Assembly: GCA_003241645.1 (NCBI GenBank)
Contig: QFOX01000057.1
Span: forward strand, 1-12,072
Direction: 5' to 3'
DNA from: Azospirillum brasilense
GTDB taxonomy: Bacteria; Pseudomonadota; Alphaproteobacteria; Rickettsiales; UBA3002
DNA length: 12,072 nt
Positions 1 through 6,284 of the stretch are shown here, piece by piece (positions within the stretch are counted from its first letter, which is position 1; each line of letters begins with the position of its first letter). The notes beneath the pieces were generated by a model. It ran no database searches. It saw only the letters and a program-made list of their open reading frames with translations, and was not told the DNA's origin. Position numbers and translations under genes: made by a program.

Positions 1-845
1 AGGATGGGCTGGCCGACGTGGCCAAGGAATATGGCGGGTTCGACCACAACGCACAGACCATCCGCATCCTGACGCAGCTGGAGAACCGCTACGCCGATTT
101 CGACGGGCTGAACCTGACATGGGAAACGCTGGAAGGCATTGCTAAGCATAACGGCCCGCTGCTGGGCGCGGGCAAGAAGCCGCTGCCGCGCGCGCTCAAA
201 TACTATGCGCAGCAGCATGATCTGGAATTGCACAGCCACGCCAGCGCCGAGGCACAGGTCGCCGCCATTGCCGACGATATCGCCTACAACAACCACGATC
301 TGGATGACGGGTTGCGGGCAGGGTTCTTCACGCTCGATGACCTGCTTATCCTGCCGCTGTTGGGCGACCTCATCAAGGAAGTGATCTCGCAGCACCCCAT
401 GCTGTCGCCGCAGCGGCAGAGCCACGAGATCATCCGCCGCATGATCTACGTGATGATGAAGGACGTGCTGGACCACACCCGCGCGCGCATCACCCAATTC
501 CGCATCGCAAGCCCCGACCATGTGCGCCAGCTGGGCGAAACGCTGGTCACCTTCTCGCCGGAGATGGAAGTGGTCAACCGCTCGGTAAAAAGCTTCCTGT
601 TCAAGCACATGTACCGTCATTACAAGGTCAACCGCATGGCCAGCAAGGCGCGCCGCGTGGTGAGCGACCTGTTCACCTTCTTCATCAACGAGCCGAATTG
701 CCTGCCCAGCGTGTGGTACGCGCAGACGGACGGGCCCCACAGCCAGCGCACGGCCGAGGTCATTACCGATTTTATCGCTGGCATGACCGACCGCTTTGCC
801 CTAGAGGAACACGCGCGGATTTTTGACCCCGCGACACGAACATAA
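1..845 (+). CDS. dgt: Deoxyguanosinetriphosphate triphosphohydrolase-like protein, C-terminal part (5' end outside window)
   Basis: The first whole codon is at position 3, so 280 residues are visible. The open frame runs off the left edge and the GTG at 18 is internal. dGTPases of the HD superfamily hydrolyse dNTPs to deoxynucleoside and triphosphate and help control nucleotide pools. Visible signatures are YGGFDHNAQTIRILTQLE near the left edge, LTWETLEGIAKHNGP, ADDIAYNNHDLDDG (nt 270-311, holding the last metal-binding Asp of the HD set) and the C-terminal FIAGMTDRFALEEHARIF. Family members are about 380-400 aa, so roughly 110 residues, including the H...HD metal ligands, lie upstream of the window and their integrity cannot be judged. 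It precedes argS in the same direction, as is usual in Alphaproteobacteria. The family identity is secure; substrate preference is not shown by sequence. Confidence 0.93.
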   Translation, partial: DGLADVAKEYGGFDHNAQTIRILTQLENRYADFDGLNLTWETLEGIAKHNGPLLGAGKKPLPRALKYYAQQHDLELHSHASAEAQVAAIADDIAYNNHDLDDGLRAGFFTLDDLLILPLLGDLIKEVISQHPMLSPQRQSHEIIRRMIYVMMKDVLDHTRARITQFRIASPDHVRQLGETLVTFSPEMEVVNRSVKSFLFKHMYRHYKVNRMASKARRVVSDLFTFFINEPNCLPSVWYAQTDGPHSQRTAEVITDFIAGMTDRFALEEHARIFDPATRT

Positions 846-850
846 TAGCA

Positions 851-942
851 TGTCATCCCCGCGAAGGCGGGGATCTAGGGCTGCTGGCGCTGCAGGGGCG
901 TTGGCGTTGAGGCCTTAGATTCCTGCCTACGCAGGAATGACA
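851..942. repeat. Paired inverted palindromic repeats (pair A) between dgt and argS
   Basis: Two 28-nt arms face each other: 851-878, and the reverse complement of 915-942. Both begin TGTCAT and end ATCTAG or ATCTAA, and they match at 22 of 28 positions. Each arm is a hairpin with a perfect 8-bp stem: ATCCCCGC/GCGGGGAT (855-862 with 867-874, loop GAAG) and ATTCCTGC/GCAGGAAT (919-926 with 931-938, loop CTAC). Two of the differences between arms are compensated pairs (C-G in one, T-A in the other), so the fold is kept. The same TGTCAT...ATCTAG ends recur in the tatC-serS gap. This looks like a REP/BIME-type dispersed element. It fills most of the 110-nt dgt-argS gap and may cap the dgt transcript, although neither hairpin has a T tract. 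Confidence 0.8.
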
Positions 943-944
943 AT

Positions 945-950
945 GAGGGA
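945..950 (+). promoter_or_regulatory. Ribosome binding site that sets the argS start
   Basis: GAGGGA at 945-950 has its GAGG core 7 nt before the ATG at 956. The in-frame ATG at 950 would leave almost no spacing, so 956 is the better start. Confidence 0.6.
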
Positions 951-955
951 TGTGC

Positions 956-2695
956 ATGAACTTATTTCAAACGTATCGCGAGCATATCCTCGCGGCCGTG
1001 GAGGCAGTCGCCCCCGGTTACAAAACGGACGCCATCACGCTGGAGCCGCCGCGCGATGCGACGCATGGCGACCTGAGCACGAACGCGGCCATGGTACTGG
1101 CTGGGCAGGCGAAGCAAAAGCCGCGTGAGCTGGCCGACAAGCTGGCCGAGCAATTGCGCGCCATGCCGAACGTGGAAAAGGTGGACGTGGCCGGTCCGGG
1201 CTTCATCAACATCACGCTGTCAGCCGCAGCGTGGCAGGCGGTGGTGCCCGCCATCCTGAGTGATGGGCTGAGCTACGGCAATTCCACCATCGGTGCCGGG
1301 CAGAAGATCAACGTGGAATATGTTTCTGCGAACCCCACGGGGCCGCTGCATATCGGCCATGCGCGCGGCGCGGTCTATGGCGATGCGATCGCGGGCCTGC
1401 TGCTGAAAGCCGGGTTCGACGTGACCAAGGAATATTACATCAACGATGCGGGCGGACAGGTGGAAGTGTTGGCGCGCTCGGCGCTGCTGCGTTACCGCGA
1501 AGCGTGCGGCGAAGCCATCGGCGAAATTCCGGCGGGGCTTTACCCCGGTGAATACCTCAAAGGCGTGGGGAGCGCCTTGTTCGAGAAATACGACGCCGCG
1601 CTGCTTTCTATGCCCGAGGCCGAACAGCTCACCATCGCCAAGGAAACCGCCATCAGCGCCATGATGGCGCTCATCAAGCATGATTTGGCCGATCTCGGCA
1701 TCCACCACGATGTGTTCACCTCCGAAGCCAAGCTACATGAAAGCAGGAAGGTGGATGCGGCCATCGAGAAGCTTTCCAAGGCGGGTCATGTGTATCGCGG
1801 CGTGCTGGAGCCGCCAAAGGGCGAAAAGCCGCCCGAGGACTGGGAGCCGCAGGAGCAGCTTCTGTTCCGCGCCACCGAATTCGGCGACGATTCCGACCGC
1901 ACGCTGGAGAAGGCCGACGGCGCGCGCACCTATTTTGCGGGCGATCTTGGCCTCACGCTCGACAAGATCGAGCGCGGCTTCACCACGCTCATCTACATGT
2001 TCGGTGCCGACCATGGCGGCTACGTCAAGCGCATGGAAGCGATGACCGCCGCGCTGTCGGACCGCACTGCAGGCGTGGACATTAAGCTGTGCCAGCTGGT
2101 GCATCTGTTCAAGAATGGTGAGCCCGTGCGCATGAGCAAACGCGCCGGTAACTTCGTGACCGTGCGTGACGTGCTGGACGAGGTGGGGCGCGACATCTTG
2201 CGCTTCGTGATGCTGATGCGCAAAACCAACCAGGACATGGAATTCGACCTCGACAAAGTGAAAGAACAGTCGAAGGACAACCCGGTTTTCTACGTGCATT
2301 ACGCGCACGCCCGCGCCAAATCAGTGCTGCGCATGGCGCGCGAGCAAATGCCGGATGCGTTCGAGGCATCGACCAAGCCGGACGCTGCCATGTTGGCGCT
2401 GCTGACGCACCCGGCCGAGCTGGCGCTCATTAAGCTGCTGGCGGCCTATCCGCGCCTCATCGAACAGGCGGCGGTGGCGCACGAGCCGCACCGCATCCTC
2501 TACTTCCTGCAGGAGGTGGCGGCCAGCTTCCACGGCCTGTGGAACGTGGGCAGCAAGGATGCCGAGATCCGCATGATCCAGCCCGAGCAGCCACAACTGA
2601 CGGCTGCACGATTAGCCCTTGCACGCGCAATGGCGGTGGTGCTAGCGTCTGGCCTCACGACCTGCGGTGTCGAGCCGGTCGAAGAATTGCGATAA
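956..2695 (+). CDS. argS: Arginyl-tRNA synthetase
   Basis: Class I aminoacyl-tRNA synthetase that charges tRNA-Arg in the cytoplasm. The product is 579 aa, a normal bacterial length. The N-terminal additional domain (about 1-110) is followed by the Rossmann catalytic core. That core carries the HIGH signature in SANPTGPLHIGHARGAVYGD (HIGH at about 132-135) and the KMSKS-equivalent loop as RMSKRAGNFVTVRDV (about 392-406). Replacement of the canonical lysines is common in ArgRS. The C-terminal part, with KDNPVFYVHYAHAR and the following helices, is the DALR anticodon-binding domain. I prefer ATG 956 (MNLFQTYREHI) to ATG 950 on ribosome-binding-site spacing and the usual MNLF-type N-terminus. 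The gene ends 33 nt before the SPOR gene, so co-transcription is likely. Identity is secure. Confidence 0.97.
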   Translation: MNLFQTYREHILAAVEAVAPGYKTDAITLEPPRDATHGDLSTNAAMVLAGQAKQKPRELADKLAEQLRAMPNVEKVDVAGPGFINITLSAAAWQAVVPAILSDGLSYGNSTIGAGQKINVEYVSANPTGPLHIGHARGAVYGDAIAGLLLKAGFDVTKEYYINDAGGQVEVLARSALLRYREACGEAIGEIPAGLYPGEYLKGVGSALFEKYDAALLSMPEAEQLTIAKETAISAMMALIKHDLADLGIHHDVFTSEAKLHESRKVDAAIEKLSKAGHVYRGVLEPPKGEKPPEDWEPQEQLLFRATEFGDDSDRTLEKADGARTYFAGDLGLTLDKIERGFTTLIYMFGADHGGYVKRMEAMTAALSDRTAGVDIKLCQLVHLFKNGEPVRMSKRAGNFVTVRDVLDEVGRDILRFVMLMRKTNQDMEFDLDKVKEQSKDNPVFYVHYAHARAKSVLRMAREQMPDAFEASTKPDAAMLALLTHPAELALIKLLAAYPRLIEQAAVAHEPHRILYFLQEVAASFHGLWNVGSKDAEIRMIQPEQPQLTAARLALARAMAVVLASGLTTCGVEPVEELR

Positions 2696-2728
2696 AAAAA
2701 GAAGCCACGCCCAAGAAGGAAGCGACCC

Positions 2729-3667
2729 ATGCGCCCGGATCTCGATGAATACGAAGAACTGAACAGTGAAACCGCCGCGCCGCGTGGCAAGGCCATGTCG
2801 TGGCTGGTGCTGAGCGTGGCCGTGGTGGGCTTCGGCGCGCTCGCGTACTACGCGTACCAGTCGGGTTCCAAAACTGTGGGCGACGGGCAGATGCTCGTGG
2901 TCGAGGCGGAAGAGGGCCCCATCAAGGAAGCGCCGGTGGAAGCAGGCGGCGAAGAATTCCCGCACAAAGACAAAACCATCTACGATGCGCTCTCGCCCTA
3001 CCGCACCGACGAGCAGAAGGTCGAAACCCTGCTGCCCACGCCGGAAGAGCCGGTGATCCCCGAGCCTGCCGTGGGTGAGGCAAAAACCGAAGAGAAGGCC
3101 GCGCAGGCCACCACCTTCGTGAATAAGGGCGTGGAAGAGAAAGAGGCCGCCGAGGAAGCCGCCGAAGGTGAGCGCAGCTCGCCGCCGCCGGTGGCCGCAC
3201 CCGTGGAGCCGGAAGTGAAGAAGGCCGAGCCCGTGGCCGCTCCGGTGAAAGCGCCGGTCGTGGTTGCCGCGCCCGTGGCTGCCCCCGCACCGCTCGAAAA
3301 AGTGGAAGTGAAGGACGCCACCGTAAAAACGCAGGCAACGCCCGTTGCCAAGGTTGAGCCGAAGCCCACGCCCGCCCCCGCGAAAGTGGAGCCGAAGCCT
3401 GTTGCAGCGCCTGCCGCCACCGGTGGTGACTACAAGGTGCAGCTGGCGGCGCTGAAGTCGGAATCCGACGCACGCCAGACCTGGAGCAAGATCACCGCCA
3501 AGCATGGCGATGTAGTGAAGGGCAGCCCCATCATCGTGAAGGCGGATGTAAAGGGCGTGACCTATTACCGCTTGCGTGCTTCGGGCTTCGCCTCGGCGGA
3601 TGCGGCCAAGCGCGCCTGCGCCACGCTGAGCAGCCGTGGTCAGGCCTGCATGAGTGTGGGGAAATAA
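2729..3667 (+). CDS. Single-pass membrane protein with C-terminal SPOR domain
   Basis: A 312-aa protein. Residues 1-22 are hydrophilic and acidic, about 23-43 form one membrane helix (MSWLVLSVAVVGFGALAYYAY), and about 100-232 are a Pro/Ala/Lys/Glu-rich linker with KVEPKP-type repeats. About 233-312 are a SPOR domain (YKVQLAALKSESDARQTW, then GVTYYRLRASGFASADAAKRAC). SPOR domains bind denuded septal peptidoglycan, so the likely layout is a cytoplasmic N-terminus with a periplasmic linker and SPOR domain at the division site. The ATG at 2729 has AAGGAAG at 2716-2722, with 6-nt spacing. A SPOR protein between argS and nagZ is a standing feature of alphaproteobacterial genomes, and its NagZ neighbour also works on peptidoglycan. 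The architecture is clear; the specific cellular role is inferred. I do not assign a gene name. Confidence 0.9.
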   Translation: MRPDLDEYEELNSETAAPRGKAMSWLVLSVAVVGFGALAYYAYQSGSKTVGDGQMLVVEAEEGPIKEAPVEAGGEEFPHKDKTIYDALSPYRTDEQKVETLLPTPEEPVIPEPAVGEAKTEEKAAQATTFVNKGVEEKEAAEEAAEGERSSPPPVAAPVEPEVKKAEPVAAPVKAPVVVAAPVAAPAPLEKVEVKDATVKTQATPVAKVEPKPTPAPAKVEPKPVAAPAATGGDYKVQLAALKSESDARQTWSKITAKHGDVVKGSPIIVKADVKGVTYYRLRASGFASADAAKRACATLSSRGQACMSVGK

Positions 3668-3802
3668 TATGAATGCTCCCGGCTTGGTCTGCTGACCGCG
3701 CCATGGAGCGCCGCTTCGCGGGCGTCGTGCTTCGCACGCATCTTTAAGCATGCCATTGGCATGACGCTCGCTCGGTCTACTGACCTCGCATGGAGTAATC
3801 GT
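3668..3802 (+). repeat. Structured SPOR-nagZ spacer with imperfect direct repeat and three small hairpins
   Basis: A stretch of about 25 nt occurs twice: 3683-3708 and 3771-3795. Both have the pattern CTyGGTCTrCTGACC then ATGGAG, with three substitutions and one 1-nt gap. The second copy carries the GGAG that serves as the nagZ ribosome binding site. Between them lie three short palindromes: CCGC-TTC-GCGG (about 3711-3721), CGTGC-TTC-GCACG (about 3726-3738) and CATGCC-ATT-GGCATG (about 3749-3763). No promoter is evident. It could be a segmental duplication of the nagZ leader or a small dispersed repeat; one window cannot separate these. Confidence 0.5.
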
Positions 3803-4813
3803 ATGGTTAAATCGTTCATTGGGGGTGTCAGCGGCACCGTATTGACGGACGAGGAACGCGCGTTCCTTAGTGCCGAACAGCCTTACGGGGTAATCCTGTT
3901 CGCCCGCAACGTGGCCGACCCAGCACAGGTGAAAGCGCTGTGCGCCGACATTAAAAAGCACCTTAACCACCCGTTCGCTTCCATCCTCGTGGATCAGGAG
4001 GGCGGGCGCGTGGCGCGCCTGAAGCCGCCGCATTGGCGGGCCTATCCACCCGCGCTGGACCTTGCGGGCAAAACGCAGGCCGAGCGTGCCATCTACCTGA
4101 ACGCCCGCTTGCTTGCGGATGAGCTTCGTGAAGCAGGCATCACCACCGATTGCGCCCCCGTGGCCGACGTGCTGGCGCCGGAATGCCACGCCATTATCGG
4201 CAACCGTGCCTTTGGTGACACGGGCGAACAGGTGGCCAAGCTGGCCCGCGCACAGGCCGATGGCTTGCGCGATGGCGGCATCCTGCCGGTGCTGAAACAC
4301 ATCCCCGGCCATGGCCGCGCCACGCAGGACAGCCACGAGCATTTGCCGGTGGTCTCCGCGAGCCTTGATGAACTCTGGGCGAGTGATTTCGTGCCCTTCA
4401 AAGCGCTGGCCGACCTGCCGCTGGCCATGACCGCGCACATCACCTACAGCGCCATCGACCCCGAGCGCTGCGCCACGCTGTCGCCCACGGTGGTGCAGTT
4501 CATGCGCCGTGAACTGGGCTTCGACGGGCTGCTGATGACCGATGATCTCTCCATGCGTGCGCTTAAAGGCAGCTTCGCCGAGAAGACCGAGGCATCGCTT
4601 GCCGCGGGCTGTGATCTGGTGCTGCACGGCAACGGCGCATTGATTGGCGAGCCGGTGCGCAACCTGATGGCCGAAATGCGCGAAGTGGCCGCCGCCAGTG
4701 TGCCGCTGGCGGGCGACGCGTTGCGCCGCGCCGAGGCCGCCGCGAACTGGCTGCCCGCCACGCCGAAGCCGGAGGCGAACCTGCTAGCCGAATGGAAGAG
4801 CCTCGTTGCATAA
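3803..4813 (+). CDS. nagZ: Beta-N-acetylhexosaminidase (glycoside hydrolase family 3)
   Basis: NagZ removes N-acetylglucosamine from muropeptides in the cytoplasm during cell-wall recycling. The product is 336 aa, typical for the family. Signatures in order: GVILFARNVADPAQV (about 29-43), VDQEGGRVARLKPP (about 63-76), IIGNRAFG (about 131-138), LKHIPGHGRATQDSHEHLP (about 164-182, with the Asp-His acid/base dyad at about D176/H178) and MTDDLSMRAL (nucleophile at about D248). I chose ATG 3803 (MVKSFIGGVSG) because GGAG at 3792-3795 lies 7 nt upstream and the family starts near this residue. The earlier ATG at 3761 would add 14 residues encoded by the repetitive spacer. The preceding SPOR gene also concerns the cell wall. 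In most Alphaproteobacteria scpA-scpB follow nagZ; here they do not. Identity is secure. Confidence 0.96.
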   Translation: MVKSFIGGVSGTVLTDEERAFLSAEQPYGVILFARNVADPAQVKALCADIKKHLNHPFASILVDQEGGRVARLKPPHWRAYPPALDLAGKTQAERAIYLNARLLADELREAGITTDCAPVADVLAPECHAIIGNRAFGDTGEQVAKLARAQADGLRDGGILPVLKHIPGHGRATQDSHEHLPVVSASLDELWASDFVPFKALADLPLAMTAHITYSAIDPERCATLSPTVVQFMRRELGFDGLLMTDDLSMRALKGSFAEKTEASLAAGCDLVLHGNGALIGEPVRNLMAEMREVAAASVPLAGDALRRAEAAANWLPATPKPEANLLAEWKSLVA

Positions 4814-4819
4814 ATTTTT

Positions 4820-4840
4820 GAAGGGGCTCTCGTCCCCTTC
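4820..4840 (+). other. Hairpin just after nagZ, possible transcript-end structure
   Basis: GAAGGGG (4820-4826), loop CTCTCGT and CCCCTTC (4834-4840) form a perfect 7-bp stem starting 7 nt after the nagZ stop codon. No T tract follows, so it is not a standard intrinsic terminator. It could be a 3' stabilising or Rho-dependent end structure. Further short palindromes follow (for example CGCTAGCG near 4868). Confidence 0.4.
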
Positions 4841-4910
4841 GGTCGCTAACGCTCCCTTACCCCTCCCGCTAGCGCGGCTCGCGCAGCTTCGGCGCTACGC
4901 ATGAAAGCGC

Positions 4911-4939
4911 ATGACACTGCGCAAAACCCGTGCTAAATC
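4911..4939 (+). promoter_or_regulatory. Candidate sigma-70-type promoter for tatABC
   Basis: ATGACA (4911-4916) is followed after 15 nt by GCTAAATC (4932-4939), which matches the alphaproteobacterial -10 pattern GCTANAWC exactly. It lies 21 nt before the tatA start codon and just before the AGGAG, so the leader would be short. The call rests on motif match only. Confidence 0.45.
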
Positions 4940-4950
4940 CAGCGCAACCT

Positions 4951-4955
4951 AGGAG
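4951..4955 (+). promoter_or_regulatory. Ribosome binding site that sets the tatA start
   Basis: AGGAG lies 5 nt before ATG 4961 and 14 nt before the in-frame ATG 4970, so it favours 4961. Confidence 0.6.
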
Positions 4956-4960
4956 TTTTT

Positions 4961-5122
4961 ATGCTTAGCATGAGCCATATCATCCTCGTTCTCGTTGTTG
5001 TCCTCATCCTGTTCGGCGCGGGCAAGCTGCCGAAAGTGATGGGCGATCTGGGCCGTGGCATGCGCAACCTGCGCGAAGAGCTGAACAAAGACGAATCGTC
5101 GAGCACCGACGAGAAAAAGTAA
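4961..5122 (+). CDS. tatA: Twin-arginine translocase subunit TatA, short form
   Basis: A 53-aa protein, small enough to be missed by length cut-offs. It shows the complete minimal TatA plan: a short N-terminus (MLSMSH), one membrane helix (about 7-19, IILVLVVVLILFG), the hinge FGAGKLP (18-24) and an amphipathic helix (about 22-41, KLPKVMGDLGRGMRNLREEL), then a short charged tail ending DEKK. TatA multimers form or thin the membrane path for folded, twin-arginine-signal substrates delivered by TatBC. Typical TatA proteins are about 65-90 aa, so the acidic C-terminal tail is unusually short here; that tail is known to be largely dispensable. tatB follows 6 nt later, and tatC overlaps tatB, so the three form one operon, probably started by the promoter just upstream. 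Identity is strongly supported by motif and context. Confidence 0.93.
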   Translation: MLSMSHIILVLVVVLILFGAGKLPKVMGDLGRGMRNLREELNKDESSSTDEKK

Positions 5123-5128
5123 GCCGTC

Positions 5129-5431
5129 ATGCTGAATGTCGGCCTGTCGGAACTTCTGCTGGTCGTGGTCGCGGCATTGCTCATCCTGCGCCCGAAGGAT
5201 TATCCCGTCATCATCCGTGCGCTGGCGAAGGCCATGCGCGAGTTCCGCCAGTTCATGGACGGCATGCGCGGACAGGTGGACGGCGCGCTGCGCGACGCGG
5301 GCCTGCATGACCTGAAAGGCCAGGTCACCGGCACCATTACCGACCTGAACGGCAAATCCCAGCCGACCTACGACATCAGCGACCTGACGGCGACCAAGCC
5401 GCAGCCGCCACGCCCCACGGACGATGCATGA
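5129..5431 (+). CDS. tatB: Twin-arginine translocase subunit TatB
   Basis: A 100-aa protein. The N-terminus MLNVGLSELLLVVVAALLIL is a TatB membrane helix that keeps the conserved Glu8. This is followed by RPKDYPVIIRALAKAMREFRQFM, the amphipathic helix, and a Gly/Pro-rich tail. TatB works with TatC to recognise twin-arginine signal peptides. Aligned by eye with Escherichia coli TatB (which has LGPQRLP at the hinge), the hinge glycine at position 21 is arginine here, while Pro22 and Pro26 are kept. The stop codon overlaps the tatC start in an ATGA (5428-5431), which indicates translational coupling. The 100-aa length is on the short side for TatB. Position between tatA and tatC settles the call. 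Confidence 0.92.
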   Translation: MLNVGLSELLLVVVAALLILRPKDYPVIIRALAKAMREFRQFMDGMRGQVDGALRDAGLHDLKGQVTGTITDLNGKSQPTYDISDLTATKPQPPRPTDDA

Positions 5432-6213
5432 GCGAGCCCACCGCACAGGCCGGTCCTTCGGCCCCATTCATCAGCCATGTGATGGAGCTGAAAACGCGCC
5501 TCATTCGCGCGGTGCTGGTGTGGCTGGTGGCCACGGTGGTGTGCTACCTCTATGCCGAGGATATCTACCGCTTCCTCATCGCGCCGCTGGCCGAGGCGTT
5601 CGGCCCGGAAAGCGGCCGCCGGCTCATCGCGACCAGCCTGACCGAAACCTTCGTTACCTACCTGAAGATCGCGGCGTATGGTGGGTTCTTCGTGGGCTTC
5701 CCGGTCATTGCGGCGCAGGTCTACCTGTTCGTGGCGCCGGGGCTGTATAAGCACGAGCGGGGCATTCTCGCGCCCTATCTGGTGGTGGCGCCGCTATTGT
5801 TCCTCGCGGGGGCTGCGTTCGTGTATTTCCTGGTCATGCCCAAGGCGTGGCAGTTCTTCATTTCCTTCGAGATCCCGGCGGGCGAGGGCGCATTGCCGCT
5901 GGTGGTCGAAGCGAAAGTGAGCGAATACCTCGCGCTGGTGCTGCAACTGGTGCTGGCCTTCGGCCTCAGCTTCCAGCTGCCGGTGCTGCTGACGCTGCTG
6001 GTGCGCGTGGGGCTGCTTTCCACGCGTGCGCTGGCCCGTGGCCGCCGCTATGCGGTGGTGATTTTGCTGAGCATTGCGGCATTCATCACTCCGCCGGATA
6101 TTCTGAGCCAAGTGCTGCTTTTCATTCCGCTCTATACGCTTTATGAGCTGTCCATCCTGATCGGCAAACGCACCGAAAAACGCCGCGCGGCATTGGAAGA
6201 AATCACGATTTAG
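5428..6213 (+). CDS. tatC: Twin-arginine translocase subunit TatC
   Basis: A 261-aa polytopic inner-membrane protein with six predicted helices at about 25-43, 77-103, 114-137, 165-188, 207-220 and 224-243. TatC is the primary receptor for twin-arginine signal peptides. Visible family motifs are HVMELKTRL (17-25, with the conserved Glu20 of the cytoplasmic N-tail), VAPGLYKHERG (102-112, with Glu110 of the first cytoplasmic loop, equivalent to the signal-binding Glu103 of E. coli) and FITPPDILSQ (219-228). The start overlaps the tatB stop by 4 nt. The C-terminus is a basic tail (GKRTEKRRAALEE). It is followed at once by an inverted repeat pair. Identity is secure. Confidence 0.97.
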   Translation: MSEPTAQAGPSAPFISHVMELKTRLIRAVLVWLVATVVCYLYAEDIYRFLIAPLAEAFGPESGRRLIATSLTETFVTYLKIAAYGGFFVGFPVIAAQVYLFVAPGLYKHERGILAPYLVVAPLLFLAGAAFVYFLVMPKAWQFFISFEIPAGEGALPLVVEAKVSEYLALVLQLVLAFGLSFQLPVLLTLLVRVGLLSTRALARGRRYAVVILLSIAAFITPPDILSQVLLFIPLYTLYELSILIGKRTEKRRAALEEITI

Positions 6214-6215
6214 AT

Positions 6216-6269
6216 TGTCATGCTGAGCAAAGCGAAGCATCTAGATTCTTCACTGCGTTCAGAATGACA
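6216..6269. repeat. Paired inverted palindromic repeats (pair B) between tatC and serS
   Basis: Two 29-nt arms, 6216-6244 and the reverse complement of 6241-6269, share the central CTAG. Both read TGTCAT...ATCTAG from outside inwards. The outer stems are ATGCT/AGCAT in the left arm and ATTCT/AGAAT in the right arm, so the third pair has changed G-C to T-A with the pairing kept. The ends match those of the dgt-argS pair, so all four arms belong to one dispersed family. The element starts 3 nt after the tatC stop codon and supplies a spurious in-frame ATG (6264) ahead of serS. Similar TGTCAT...ATCTAG palindromes are known from many proteobacterial genomes. Confidence 0.8.
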
Positions 6270-6284
6270 AAAACAGGTTTCCCC

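Noticed and set aside
851..942. CRISPR array from the repeated palindromes
   Set aside because: There are only two arms, in inverted orientation, with no regular spacers and no cas genes nearby.
937..1128. Small open frame starting at ATG 937
   Set aside because: Its ATG is part of palindrome arm A2 and the frame lies inside argS in another phase, with no family resemblance.
3761..3802. Fourteen-codon extension of NagZ from ATG 3761
   Set aside because: The extension is encoded by the repeat-bearing spacer, and a good ribosome binding site serves ATG 3803.
2642..4627. A 661-codon open frame on the - strand across the SPOR and nagZ genes
   Set aside because: It is antisense to two clearly recognisable genes, and its His/Arg/Gly-rich translation resembles no protein family. 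Long antisense frames are expected in G+C-rich coding DNA.
4820..4840. Intrinsic terminator after nagZ
   Set aside because: The 7-bp stem is perfect but no T tract follows, so I list it only as a hairpin.
6264..6284. Seven-codon N-terminal extension of SerS from ATG 6264
   Set aside because: The ATG lies inside the TGTCAT palindrome arm, and the SerS family begins at the MHDI encoded from 6285.
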